DNA of 64,000 nt from Cryptomeria japonica (Eukaryota; Streptophyta; Pinopsida; Cupressales; Cupressaceae), in NCBI RefSeq assembly GCF_030272615.1, contig NC_081408.1, forward strand, positions 622,232,476 to 622,296,475. Reading direction: 5' to 3'. Of this stretch, positions 22,652 through 34,503 are shown one piece after another (the stretch's first letter is position 1; every line of letters starts with the position of its first letter). Below the pieces are notes generated by a model. The model was not told the origin of the DNA. It saw only the letters and a list, made by a program, of their open reading frames with translations, and did no database searches. Made by a program: the position numbers and the translations under genes.

Positions 22652-24825
22652 AACATTATATGCTTTTACTTCCTCTGACTTATCTTCTCCAAGTTGACTC
22701 TCTATTTGTGTCGATGCCTCTAAAGTTATTGGTGGGGTGTCCTATGTCAGTGGTGGTAAATTATCCTTAACTATAATATCTGGTATACTAGCAACTTTGC
22801 CTTTACCTTTATCTTTCTTATATACCTTAGTAAATGACTTATCAACCTTTTTTCTATCTTTCTCTTCTTTCTTCTCTCTCTCAACAAAAATTATGTCCCA
22901 CTTATCAGTCATTTCATATGCATTTTCTTTAACTCTGTCAACCATAAGACTAACTTGTCGGTGACCACTCACAAAAATAGTTCTATTGCCTTCAGATATA
23001 AGGTCATCAATTTCCTACTTGGAATTAACAAGATGCACAACTAATAGAGCTTCTACCTTCAATTTCTTATCAAGTTCCATAACAGACATTCTCTTTGCTT
23101 CTAATCTTAAGTACAAATCATTTGGTAGAACATCTATTACCTCAATAAGGACCTTTGTGTAGATATCTAGATACAAAATAATACTTTCTTCTATACTTTC
23201 CTTATTCGAAACTTTAAAAGAATGATAAATTTTATTTATATTGTTGAGGTTACCATCTTGGGTGAAATTTCATTTACCAACTCTTTCAGTGAAAGAGTAT
23301 CTGGTTCCTTTGGTTCATATTTCTTCTTTGGAGTAACTTTCTTCTTAGGACCACTAGGCTCTCTTACAACATGTTGCTTCTTTCTGAGTGTCCTTGATTT
23401 CTTAGGAGATGGAGAAGGTGTCGATGAGGGTTTTCTTTTCTTCCTATCCACTCTTTTGAATTTAGCTGCCTTACCACTGTCAAAATCAGATGCGGTAGCC
23501 ACATGAGAGATATGTGCTACCAATTATTGTTCTATTTTTCTTTCTTGTTCAACATATTTCATCGGATCTAGTTTCAATAAGCCCTTCTTAACAATTTCAA
23601 CAAACTTAGAAGCATCTTTCATTACCTTGTCTCTTATCTTCTTCTACTTCTTAACTTTAATACCTTTCTCAATTGTTTCAGCATTACCAAATATCTCCTC
23701 TGTCGGTTCCGGTGGAGCATCTAAGAGTATTTTAGTATATGAATCTAAGATGTGTGAATCCACCTCATATCCCATCTTTGTAATCCAGACAGTTCTAGGT
23801 TTAACTGCCTCCATCCAAACTTCATCTCTTTTGATAACAAAGCATATTTGTTTATCATACTTATCAACAATTCTTTGGGGAATCCTTTCCCTTTGTCTCA
23901 TTTTTGCTTGAAAATTCTTGAAATATTATTTTTCCAGTTTGTCACTATTAGATCCCATGTCGGTAATTGCATCCTTTATCTGTTTTCCAATAGAAATATC
24001 ATAGGAAAAATCCTTATGTCCAATATCGGGAATCTCCTTTGAGAAGTAAAGCATTAAACACACAATCAAATTTCCAAATTTAAAGGTTCCCTTCTTATCT
24101 TGTTTTATTTTATCCAAATTCTCTAGCAATTCATCCTTTAACCATTCGCAGATATCAATTTTAGCATTATTCTTAATCATCTCATGAGCACTATGAATGC
24201 ATAAACTAGATACAAAATTCAGTTTGTTAGTATGAGAAACTTTATAACCAATGAACATTATTACAAATTTAACTTTGTTATCTTTTATATCATTGACCCT
24301 AAGTGACCTGTTGTCAAATGTAGCTCCGGTTAAGCTCATAACTTCCTTGTTTAGAATTTTATTTTTCTTGTCAGGCCTAGTGTTGGTGGAGGGTAAACTA
24401 GTAATAACCCTTATAGATTCCTTAGTGATCTTAAATAATGATTCTAACCACATAAATTCACCATGAACCCTTCTAAGAACATAGCGGGCGGTTTCATCTG
24501 AGAAATCTAGCATATGGAGGATGTCAATGAACCTTAAATTCTCAATAACCTTGTGTTCCAATTTAACTACCCCATGTTTGTCAATGATAACATTTATGAA
24601 CATATTCTTAAAATATTCGGACCCTAAACTTTCAATGTTACAATGTATGTATTCCCTAGGGTCTTTAGCAAACGCGACTCCCTTCGGGATTCTAGAAAAT
24701 GCACCAATGGAGTCATCCAGTTTTTCTATCTTAGGAATTATTTTGAAAATGGGTCTAGGTCATTTTATGTTCTCCACAATGGTGGAGTTTGCAACGAATT
24801 CAGGAACGAAGGATGAAGAAGCCAT
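22652..24825 (-). pseudogene. A-outer ORF2, N-terminal part
   Basis: From ATG at 24825 (MASSSF) to the A-inner insertion. The best stretch is 24603-23926: RVHGEFMWLESLFKITKES, LTGATFDNRSLRVND, FVSSLCIHSAHEM, DICEWLKDEL, GTFKFGNLIVCLML and IGHKDFSYDI. Downstream are a basic SPSPKKSRTLRKKQ patch with KKKVTPKKKYEPK, and WDIIFVEREKKEEKDRKK. It lines up domain for domain with A-plus ORF2. Several stops and frameshifts. Family unknown. Confidence 0.82.
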
Positions 24826-25131
24826 TGCGTAAGATAAATACCTTTTAGCTGAGAAATCCTTGAATGCTCTGAAAAAAAATTTTGTTGCTTCGCCTTTGGG
24901 ATACCTTTTCTCAATTTCACTCTCTTCGAATGCTTGAATGCTTGGTGAGATGAAATGAGAAGTTACAGTGCCTTTATAACCAAAAATTTAACTTACAGTT
25001 GCAATAAATGCTTCGTCGGTGAAGTGAAAACTCCACATGTCTATCGGTAAAGAAGAAATATAACTTCTTACCACCAACTAAGGGTAAATGCATGATTTTC
25101 AATTAGTTTCCTAACCCCTAAAGATTATTCC
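24826..25131 (-). promoter_or_regulatory. A-outer ORF1-ORF2 spacer, possible internal leader
   Basis: Non-coding. The minus strand has GGTTATAAAGGCACTG at about 24970-24985, a good TATA-box shape, about 145 bases upstream of the ORF2 ATG, and CTAAAAGGTATTTATC just before it. This matches the same position in A-inner; function unproven. Confidence 0.4.
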
Positions 25132-26224
25132 TTAGTTAGATGAAGAATCTCCTGCCAGTGCAGTGACAGATTCATCAATTCTTTGATCTCTCTTCCTAAT
25201 CCATTATTTAGTGAATTCTTGCTTGATTTCATTTACCTTTTCTTTGCCTTTGTCATTAGATCCTTTATTGTTCACCGGTATAGTCTTACTTCTACAAAAT
25301 TTTGCAATATGCCCAATCTTGTTACATGTATAACAAGTTACATTGTTTCTTTGAATAGATTTTCCATAACCTTGACCAGTTTGAGTTCTGCATTGATTAG
25401 ATAAATGTCCAAATCTACCACAAACATAGCATTTCACATTCATTTTGCAATTGTCTGAGTTATGACCATTTTTATTGCATTTAGAACATTGACTGGTGGA
25501 TGAGTTTATATTCTAATTATTCCTAAATATGCACTAATTTTCTCTATGACCAAATTTGTTGCAATTAAAAAAATTTCCATTGAACTTATAAGCATTAGGT
25601 TTCCTTACCGGTTTGTTGTGATCATGATTGTTTGCAGTCCCAGAATTTTCTCCATGTTCAAATCCAAGTCCAGTTGTTTCTCCATCAGGTTTCTGACTTT
25701 TCAACATATCATCAAGCTTCTCTGAACTCTTCCTGAATTTGTCTTTGTATTCATTTGCAGCAACCAACTTAGTTTCCAAAGTGCTAACTTGTCTCATAAG
25801 TTCCTCTTTGTCATGTTGCATGTGAATCAAATCTATTTTGAGCATATCATTTTCATAACTGAGCCTTAGAGATTCATTTGATCTTTCATTAAGTCTTTTG
25901 GCCAAATCTTCTTCATTCCTCTTTCTATCTTCAATATCCTTGCATAATCTCATGGTTAAATCTTGCATCTCATTCTTCATATTACTATTCTCTTGTCTCA
26001 ATTTTTCTGTAATATCTCTAAGAGTTTCCTTTTCTTCATCATCTTGATTTTGCAATTGCACATGTAATTCTTTTCTCTTATTCTTTTGCTATAACCAGGT
26101 TATCTTGAAGTGCTTTGATAAATTCCTGAGTAGTTCTGAGTTCATCTTCCAGATTGATATTCTTCAATTTTTCTACATCAAAATCTTCAAGAGCTCCTTC
26201 CAACAGTTGTCTCAAACTTTCCAT
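25132..26224 (-). pseudogene. A-outer ORF1, coiled coil plus CCHC knuckles
   Basis: Probable ATG at 26224 (MESLRQLLEGALEDFD); TAA at 25132-25134 after GDSSSN. The coiled coil at 26061-25534 is open for 175 codons. Knuckles: the first has lost its first Cys to Phe (FFNCNKFGHREN) and a stop follows; the second is CSKCNKNGHNSDNC; the third CYVCGRFGHLSNQC; the fourth CYTCNKIGHIAKFC. Same architecture as the other two copies. Likely RNA-binding and particle-forming by analogy with Gag, not shown. Confidence 0.82.
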
Positions 26225-26280
26225 CAGTACTAGTTTCAGAATCTTCCTCAAGTTGTTAAGCTTCTGCAAATTGAGGACTA

Positions 26281-26293
26281 GGCTCTGATACCA
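26281..26293 (-). promoter_or_regulatory. A-outer primer-binding site
   Basis: Minus strand TGGTATCAGAGCC two bases from the LTR. The leader after it (TAGTCCTCAATTTGCAGAAG, then CTTAACAACTTGAGG) is nearly identical to that of copia C1. Confidence 0.93.
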
Positions 26294-26295
26294 AT

Positions 26296-27181
26296 TGTTA
26301 GATGCTAGGACAGTCCCAAAGACACTGAGAGGTGGGGGGGGGGGGGGGTGAACCAGTATTTAAGTGGTAGAAGAAAGATTTAAACTTATTTGCAACTTTA
26401 CAACCCAAATTAATATACTGGTAAACAAATAATAATGCAGTAAAGAGAAACAAAAGTATAACCATCAATGCACACCATAACACAAGTATTTTTGGCAAGG
26501 AAAATCGATAGGGGAAAAACCTTAGTGGGAATTGTGACCCACAATATTTACTTACTGGCCAATATGAATAAATATTACTTGTACAATAGGGGCCTGCACA
26601 TGCAGGAAGGCCAACAGCCTAGAGCTCACTACTCAATACAAAAATGGAGTCCCACTGACTACAATTGGATGGTTAATTCCAATAATAATGTACAGCTCAA
26701 AATAGCATCTGTAATGTTGGATTTAGTACCAGTTTAAGCTCTATCAGATACCTCTACCATAAACCTTTCTTCACTCTACTCTGCTCTTATTTTCTCATAG
26801 GATAATTACATCAAAATGCATATACAGTTCATTTTCTATCATAACCTATCACATCTCATATATCACTTCCTTACATTACCTAATTACATTGTTAGATCCC
26901 AAAATGACCTACAAGATCTCATACATATATGAGTCTTTACAATACATCATGTCAGATAAACAAATATAATATTATAATACAAAACAATATTATTTTAAGT
27001 TAGCTTAGAGTGTCGGTATAATCTGTTGTCGGTGTAGACTGGATGTTGGTGTGAATAAACTTGTAGTGTCTGTTGGTACCGATAGATGATGCCTGTGCTG
27101 GTGTAACCTATGAACCATGTTACTAGTTGGTTGCCATCAATGACAACATCAACTATTCTCATCTGAGTATATAATGTCAAC
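26296..27181 (-). repeat. A-outer 5' LTR
   Basis: 886 bases, TGTTAGATGCTAGGACAGTC to TATAATGTCAACA on the plus strand, followed by target TAAAT. It has a run of 15 G at about 26334-26348. Confidence 0.92.
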
Positions 27182-27186
27182 ATAAA

Positions 27187-27360
27187 TCATTAGGCAAGGA
27201 GGAAGATCCTCCAACTCAGCTTGTTTGAAGGTCTAAAAGACATAGAAAACCACCTAAAATGTATTTACTTGATGATTGGATATGTATTTTTTCTTTGAAT
27301 TCTCACATAGATGAACCTCAGTCTATAGAAGAGACATTAGGAGTGAATGATACCAAATTT
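27187..27360 (+). pseudogene. Copia C2 linker, right half
   Basis: Resumes the C2 frame after the A-outer target duplication: EEDPPTQLV, a stop, RSKRHRKPPKMYLLDDWI, then PQSIEETLGVND, the copia region between integrase and RT. It ends at a T-run where another LTR-like sequence begins. Confidence 0.65.
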
Positions 27361-29301
27361 TTTGGACACGCCATAGGACTAAGAGGGGGGTGAATCAATC
27401 CAGAGAACTTAGTTTTAGATCTTTAAACTTTAAACCTTAGATATATAATCACAACAATAATAAATCATGAAAGCACCAAGCACATCAACACCAGATTTAT
27501 GTGGAAAACACAAGAAAGGAAAAACCATGGTGAGAATAAAGCTCACAATATGAATATAATTTATTATAATGTTGCCTCTGGACCTCATTTCTCCTGAGAG
27601 GACTTGTAGAACTGAAACACATAGTCTCAGGGCAAGATATAGAAAGCTTCCAAGAGACTCATTATCTTTCGGTAGAGAAAGGAATAGTTGAATTGAAAGA
27701 AACAAGATATCTTGATCATGAAATAGTCCTTGAACCAATGTGTCAAGCAACCAAGATCATCGTAAACACATCTTACTTCAAACTCTATCTCAAAAAATTA
27801 TCATAGAGAAGATATTATCATCAAAGCTCTTCATAATTAACTTTTGCACAACCTCAACATAAAATCTACTTGAAAACCATCAATATTTATTTCTTGCCCA
27901 TTCCCACTCATTCCATACCTCCACTCATACATCCACACTTATTTTTATACAAGATTAGTCATTAAAACCATTAACTAGGTCGAGCCTAAATAAAATAAAC
28001 AATATTACATGAATTTGGGCACCCATACCCAAAATATTCATTCCAATCCACCTCACGAGATAGAGAGGACCCAAAAATATCACAACATATTATTTCCAAA
28101 TGATTCCAATGAACCGCACATGCTAACACATCTTCCAAGGTTGGTATCAAACAAAATGTGTAGATAAACATTAAAGCATATTAACTAGTCAACCCAAAAA
28201 TAAATCTCCAATGCAAATTTCATAATGCAGATCTTCACATGTCATGGAGATACCAAAAACACTAACCAAAGTCAACTAAAAATCAAACCAACTGATAACA
28301 CAAAACTCAAAGCATCATAACTACACTTGCCAATCAAATCATCATTTAAAAACTGAACTGGAACATTGCACAAATCACATGAACATGTCCTCCAAACTAC
28401 AAAACTTGAATCCACATATTCAGAAGGCACCAAGCATTCTTTAAACCTATTCTAACGTACAACTTTACTACTAGGAACAACAACAACCAACTCTTCCACC
28501 TAAGAAATAGAGGACTTGCAAGTTTGATAGTGCAATATACACAGAACTTTGTAAATATCACACATACCTTGACCCTTGACATATGTTGGTTAACAGATTT
28601 TTCCTTCTTAAAAACCTTTAAAAAATGACTCCCAAATGCCCAAATTGAAAGACAAAAAATAAGAACCAATAGTTGAGTCACTTGCAATGGTGAGTGCAAG
28701 TGCTCTCTGAATTTTGATATGAAGGTACAACTCCCTTCGTTGGATAAAAATGTATATTTTCTGAATATGCTTTTAACCGGAAAGCAATAAAGGCAACTAA
28801 CATCTACTCATAGCCATGACACAGATGTGAATAGCAGATTTATAGTGAAGTGAATGAAGATAATTAAAACACAGTTTAATTACCCACACCCAAGAAATAC
28901 CCTTTCTAATGGAATCAAAATGCCTTGGACTCTGATCAAATCTCTCTCATGCCTCAAAGGACAAGGGGGATCAGAATACCCAGACAAAGAGCTAACAACA
29001 AATTTCTTTCCAACATGCAAATTATTTATGAAATCAAAGTTTCAGAATTAAATGCATACACAGTTTAATACCTCAAAAAAAAGGCAATGAAAGGTAATCA
29101 CAAGAGAAACAAAGCTCATTGTAATCAAAAGAAAATATTGGCAAATGCACAGATCAACAAAATCTTCTTCATTCCATCAATGCCAAAGTGTGAGCTCATA
29201 GACTCAACACTTCAGAAAAATAAAACTGTGCAGTCCAGAAAACAATAATGCCCCTTCTTTTTTACAATAGAAAGATCCAAAAAAAGAACCTGCAAGCTTG
29301 A
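27361..29301 (-). repeat. LTR-like sequence of unknown copia-type family
   Basis: Begins TGGACACGCCATAGGACTAA followed by GAGGGGGGTGAATCAATCC, the mirrored LTR 3' end pattern of the copia-type LTRs here. The conserved block TGTGGAAAACACAAGAAAGG, then CCATGGTGAGAA, follows at about 27500. A possible minus-strand PPT (GTAAAAAAGAAGGGGC) lies near 29250-29268. No partner LTR, PBS or coding domain was found, so the right limit is a guess. Confidence 0.45.
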
Positions 29302-30494
29302 TGTGAGGCCCTACCCCGACCCATCCTAGCAGTTCTATTATTTTCATGATGAGACTATTATGGATGCTTTATTTTTATGCATTATGGATTTAGATCTTAT
29401 ATGATTTCGGGATTTGGATAACATTGATGTATATTGGTGCTTCATTTTTATGCATTATGGATATGGAACTTTATATGATTCTAGAATAGGATAACTTTGA
29501 GATGATGTATGTCATTATTGGATTTGCATGACTTTATTATGATGATAGAAATAGGATGCATACGTTAGGAATGAATCAAATTATGAGGATTATGATAATT
29601 GCTTATGTGGATTAATTGGGATATATGAGATATTGATTTGTTAATGTCAATTGTATGCAGAGTGTTTGATGTGTATTCTTATTTAGGTGTTTAATATTAT
29701 ATGAGGTGATTTGGAATTACTAATGTGTAATTTGAGATGCACAAGAAAATTATCCATGTGACCATGGAAATATTATGGAGAACCAAACCTAGACCTATGT
29801 ACGTTCGTAAAACCAGGGGTTGTCCATTTGGAGAGACAACACCCCATATGTATCGTATTTTATTTGTGAAAGTAAATGTTGCATGTGTGTTGAATTGAAT
29901 TTATTAATTTGTGTAGATCCAACAAGAGACAAATTCCATGTGTAATTTTGTAATGTATTTTATTGTGTCACTTGACACATGTGCTGATTAGTGTCATTGA
30001 TTTTGACTTGTCTCTTGGAGGGAGTTTGTTTCTACCAAAGCCCATTCCAAACATTTGAGTGTGGTCCTAAATTTTCCTTGGGTAGAGAGTCTTAGGAGTG
30101 GTCAACTCAGGTTTGACCCGAAGGTTAACTTCAGATGGGTTTCTGAGGGGTCAAATGGACTCCTAGGGGTAGTTTAAGTGTTTCTCCTAAGGTCCATAAG
30201 GTATACCTATGGGCTAGGGGTAATTTTAGGCATGTGACTACTCCCATGTGATTGTTTAGTCACCTCAAAAAGTGGTTTTTCTAAGGTGAGCGAAAATTCA
30301 ACTTAGAAGGTTCCTCCTAGGATAGACAACCTTTCCTTTCTTGTGTCAGTCTCTCTTCCCCACTTTCTCTTACCTTTTCTCTTTCCAATTTTAGTAACCT
30401 ATAAGATGTTGGGAAGACCAACCAATGGGAACTCTCACTCTATACAAGGGGTTGGGAAGAGTGAGAGAGGCCTTCTTAGGCAAGGATTAGGGAC
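29302..30494. other. Unassigned non-coding sequence, left of solo LTR
   Basis: Begins TGTGAGGCCCTACCCCGACC, an LTR-like start. It contains no recognisable protein. CT-rich sequence near 30340-30390 could be an R/U5 region. It continues after the solo LTR. Confidence 0.3.
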
Positions 30495-31264
30495 TGTATA
30501 TGGTGAAAATGGATAACAATAATAACAATATTGAAAGGCTAAATGAATCCAACCACAAAACCCTAGCCTAACAACAACAAAGATCCACCATAACATATGA
30601 AGATTACCTGAGACAATGCAAATCACATGAAATCACAAAAATTATACCATCACATGTCCAATAGGGTTTTGATCTCCATTCTTCCTATCTCCATTGATCT
30701 TGCTTGATATATTTGCTCTCAGATTTTTATATGCACAAGAGCTCAACAAAGAACGGAATGTGGTTGCAAGTAGGATCGTAGTGTAGTCAAAAATGATCAT
30801 TAGCATGAGTGATTAGGGTTTGATAATGAAGGAAGCATCTCCTTATATAGAAGACACTATAAGAAATGGAGGGATAAGATTGAGAGGTGTAAAAGGAGGT
30901 CGGCTAGGATTAGAGGGTAGGTAAAAGAAATAATAAAATAATGAAAGGGGTAGGTAGTGTAGGAATTAAGAGATGAATGACATGTGTCATGTGTAGAAAA
31001 AGCTAATGAATTAATTAAATAAATAAAGATTTATTTAATTAATAGAAGTAGGATAATTAAATAAATAAGAATATTTATTTAATTTAGGAAAAGGATAATT
31101 TAAATAAATAAATGTATTTATTTAAATGAGAAATAAGGCTAGAAGAGGATAAATGAATTAATCAAATAAATAAGGATTTATTTAATTAATAGAAGAATTA
31201 GGCTTAGATAATTAAATAAATAAAATATTTATTTAATTAGACATGACAATTTTGGGTGTCTACA
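30495..31264 (-). repeat. Solo LTR with perfect target duplication
   Basis: 770 bases with TG/CA ends, flanked by GGGAC at 30490-30494 and again at 31265-31269. No internal region. On the minus strand it starts TGTAGACACCCAAAATTG, like the G1 LTR, has a TATA box (CTATATAAGG) at about 30842-30850, and carries five AT palindromes in U3. It formed by recombination between the two LTRs of a G1-related element. Confidence 0.9.
31011..31240. repeat. Five AT palindromes in the solo LTR U3
   Basis: Inverted repeats about 32 bases long at roughly 31011-31042, 31049-31080, 31096-31125, 31156-31190 and 31207-31240. The first has perfect 14-base arms (TTAATTAAATAAAT) around AAAG. Spacing is about 40-50 bases. 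Confidence 0.85.
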
Positions 31265-32516
31265 GGGACTTAGTGAGTTAATCACCCACTCTCCATTGTT
31301 GGAGATTATGCAATTTTGAGAAGGATAGTTGTAGGATAGAATTTTTGGCTAAGTGTTGGAGAAAAGATTGTATGGATTTGGGCTGCTCATCCCCAACTAG
31401 ATCTAGAAAAACCCTTGGGCAGATTTAAGGTTGGTTTTTACTCTCTTTTGTTTATGTTGCTTATGTATGTTTGAAGAAATGCTTGTATGTAAGAGTTGTT
31501 CACTTGTACTTTTCCTTTGTGAAAGAATATGTGATATTTCCCTTCATTTCTTTTATGCATTTCCTTGTATTGGGAGTATCCAAGGCCTTCTACTCTTGGG
31601 AGAGTAGGATGGTCTTGGGGTGGAAGAAGTTTGATAGCCTTGAGTGAGAGGCTCTCATTATGAGAGTGATCTCAAGGGTTGTTTTGTCACCCTTGCTGCA
31701 TAGCCTTGTTTATGCATTTGGGGGTCATAAGGAGAGAAGTATGGCTTGTATGCCTTGGGGGGCATAAGGATATGGGGTTATGGACTTATGTTGCATTTTG
31801 GTTGCCATGAGGTGGCTTATGTTGTTTCATTATTGCAATATCCTCAAGGTATTTGGTCCACTTCCACCCTTGTGAAAATCATCACATTTTGTGGTGAAGT
31901 GTAGCCTTGGTTGGGAAAGTGTTTTGTTGTGTGTTTATCCCTTGCTTGTTGTGTTTGCATGTGTGTAACCTGTCTAGTGCTTGGTTCTCCAAGCTCAGGG
32001 GTGGCTTCTAGTAAGCCTAGGCTAGGAGGTGATCACTCCATGCTCAAAGCCTTATAATTTATTTGCAGGTTGCTTGGAAGGAAAAGGAAAAAAAAAAAGG
32101 GAAAGCTAGGAGTTGTTGGTTCTTATTAGATTTGCTGAAAAGTTAGGGAAGGGAATATTGTATTTGAGTTGTAGCAATGTAAAAAGGAAAGCTATGTGTT
32201 GTTTTATGTTTAAAAATAAAAAAGAAATGTATTCATTTTTATTTCAAGTCCTCATTCAATGGAAATGAGAGACTAGTTGGGTATCACACCCTTTTGTAAT
32301 GTTGACTACTTTGTATTCTAAATGCTCTCAAAAGAAATGTATTTTCCTATTAGAATGCTATTGCAAAAATAAAATGATATTTATGGATTAAGTACCTATA
32401 GTGTGAAATTCTTGCATTCTTATTATTGTGAATAAAAATACATTCTATCTACTATGCAAAATGAAAATAGTGTAGATGATTAAAATAGTAAACTAGAATA
32501 GCATGTATGTTATTAA
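31265..32516. other. Unassigned non-coding sequence, right of solo LTR
   Basis: Continues the 29302 sequence after the GGGAC repeat. T/G-rich, no coding domain on either strand. A poly(A)-rich patch at about 32080-32105. It merges without a clear edge into the minus-strand B LTR. Confidence 0.3.
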
Positions 32517-33033
32517 ACTAGAAAAGATCTCTAAATCTTATTTAGTTAATTCCATGTGCAAATTACAGTTTAGTGTGGATATTAATGTGTTATTCATCTT
32601 AGTAAAATAGTTTTACATGATATTTTAGTTTTATTAATGCTGTTGTAGTTAAATTAATTCTGTCATTTGCTCTTTCATTTATTGCAGAAAATAAATCTAA
32701 TAGTAATAGCTTATTTCTAAAGTTAGCATCTAGACTTATTTAAAGAAAGAAATACATTAGAGCTTGTTGTTAGTGTTATTTTTTTTAAAAATAAAATATA
32801 TACAGAATGCTTTAAACAATGAAAAATGTAGTATTTCCCACTATGCTAGGTTAAATGTGCTAGGGGAATAATTAGTTATGATTTGTATTAAAAAAAAATA
32901 GGGACAAAATTTAAAGCACTCCTATTAACATATTAGAAAATGAGTATTGCATCTAATATCATGTTGTAAATAAAATTATTAATTTCTGCATGTTATAAAG
33001 AGATTTCTTTAAAACAAAAAGATAGTTTGCTCA

Positions 33034-33180
33034 AGTGTGTGTGTGTGTGTGTGTGTGTATGAAAGACTACATATTCCATTTAAAATTATCATCAGCCTAT
33101 GAAACTTATTTCTTTTGATTAAATTTTAACCACAGAAAACAAATATATATATATATATATGTATGTATGTATTTTGTATA
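33034..33180. repeat. Microsatellites (GT)n and (TA)n in B LTR
   Basis: A (GT)12 tract at 33035-33058 and a (TA)n/(TATG)n tract at about 33144-33172. Confidence 0.9.
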
Positions 33181-33269
33181 TTAAACAAAACAAAAAAAAA
33201 ATATAAAAAAAAAGGAAAAACATTGTAAAAGACTTTTAAAAAAAAATACTTTTATTTTTATTTTGGAAG

Positions 33270-33662
33270 CCCTCGGCTTCATACCCACCAAGCGGCTGAC
33301 CCTAGCTGTGGGCGATGACCCCCAATAGTGGCCGCAGCCGCTCCTGTGGGTTGCAACCCATAGACGGGGAGGCTTTGGCCTTCCTCGATGGGCGGCGCCC
33401 CGCAGTAGCGGCGACAGTCGAGCTACGGGTCGTGACCCACAGCGGCAGCCAAGGCCGCCACTGTGGGCCATGAACCGCAGTCACGGTTGCAGCCGTCCCT
33501 GCGGGGAGCCCCTTTGTGAGTTACTCCTTCATCGCCCCGTGCATGAACCCTCAACCGCTGTGAGAGGTTGGTCTCTGCTCCTCCCCCCCTTGGTTGCCGC
33601 CGATAGCCATGGTTGCCGCCTCCTTCTCCAACCTACACAGAAAACACACACACGTGCCCTAA
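33270..33662. other. GC-rich island in B LTR (minus copy)
   Basis: About 390 bases much richer in G+C than their surroundings, full of CAGTGGC/GCCGCAG-like strings. Apparent open frames here are by-products of GC content and are not called as genes. The equivalent island in the other B copy lies at 62960-63290. Confidence 0.75.
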
Positions 33663-34503
33663 CCCAAATTTTGAGTTAGGGCAAACACAACATAGGTGTT
33701 TAAAAAATATGTGTGGATTATGTTTTATAAGAATTTAGGGTTTCATTCATATTAAATAAAAAAAAAGATTAAGTAAATAGAAAGGGGGAAACCTATTCAA
33801 AATTTGAATAGGGTATCCCATATATTTTTGGAATACTAATAGTTTATTTTATTTAAGCTCTTAAATTTAATGGATTCATATAGTTAGTAATATACATATA
33901 TTTAATTGTAATTAGACAAGAATATATATTATAGGGAACTTAGATAAGGCATTTTCAAAAAAAAAGTATATAGATATATATTACATATATGCTACATAGA
34001 AGCTTATATTAATAGGTGTCTCGAAAGTATATTTAACCTTAGGAATTTATTGTATTTGGTCAATATCAACTAGAGTTTTTAGAGCAAATTTTATTAAAGA
34101 TCCTTTTAGCTTCTAGTCGAATTTTAAATGCATTATCATTATTGTTTAAAAAAACAAAAAGGTTTAATAACCTAAGTGCTAGGATTAATTAATTTAGTTC
34201 CTAGGCAAATGAAGAATTATTTGAGATTAAGAATATCTCCTGCAAACTAATTTAGAGATTTTTGTTTAAACGAAAATATTACTATTTGATGAGATAATAA
34301 TAATTCTTTTGGAAAAATTAAGATTCCGCATTTAATTATCTCGCTTACTTGATCTAGGGTTTAGATTATTCTTAGTTGAAAAGAAACCAAACTTAGTTAA
34401 GACAAGACTTGTTAATGTGTTATTTAGCAAATTTAGTTTTATTAGGTTAATTTTTTTTTTTAAAAAAATTATTCCATTTGTGCCCAAAAGTTTGGGCATG
34501 ACA

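Larger units (their letters stand above)
13876..27181 (-). mobile_element. Pol-less LTR element A-outer (split by A-inner)
   Basis: Minus-strand element with LTRs 13876-14745 and 26296-27181, PBS, PPT and a perfect 5-base target duplication TAAAT (13871-13875 and 27182-27186). Removing A-inner and its duplicated target leaves about 6.7 kb. It encodes ORF1 (coiled coil, zinc knuckles) and ORF2 (unknown) but no protease, integrase, RT or RNase H, so it must be non-autonomous. It sits inside copia C2, whose frame resumes right after the duplication. Confidence 0.92.
32517..34503 (-). repeat. Family B long LTR, minus strand (left limit open)
   Basis: On the minus strand it begins TGTCATGCCC at 34503 and aligns with the plus-strand copy starting at 62015. 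Both share TTGTCTTAACTA, CAAGTAAG...GAGA, GCGGAATATTAATT (variants), an inverted repeat around GGGTTAGGG, a GC-rich island and TA/GT microsatellites. At least 2 kb long. The left limit is set only by the length visible in the other copy. Confidence 0.75.

Noticed and set aside
27345-27357. A primer-binding site (GATACCA next to the 27361 LTR)
   Set aside because: It lies inside the C2 reading frame (GVNDTKFF) and lacks the AGAGC part and leader of the real PBSs.
28397-28699. Minus-strand 100-codon frame in the 27361 LTR-like region
   Set aside because: Hydrophobic and Cys-rich but no recognisable family, inside LTR-like sequence; probably chance.
33181-33679. Open frames on both strands in the other GC island
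   Set aside because: Same reason: low-complexity Arg/Pro/Gly translations from a GC-rich LTR segment.
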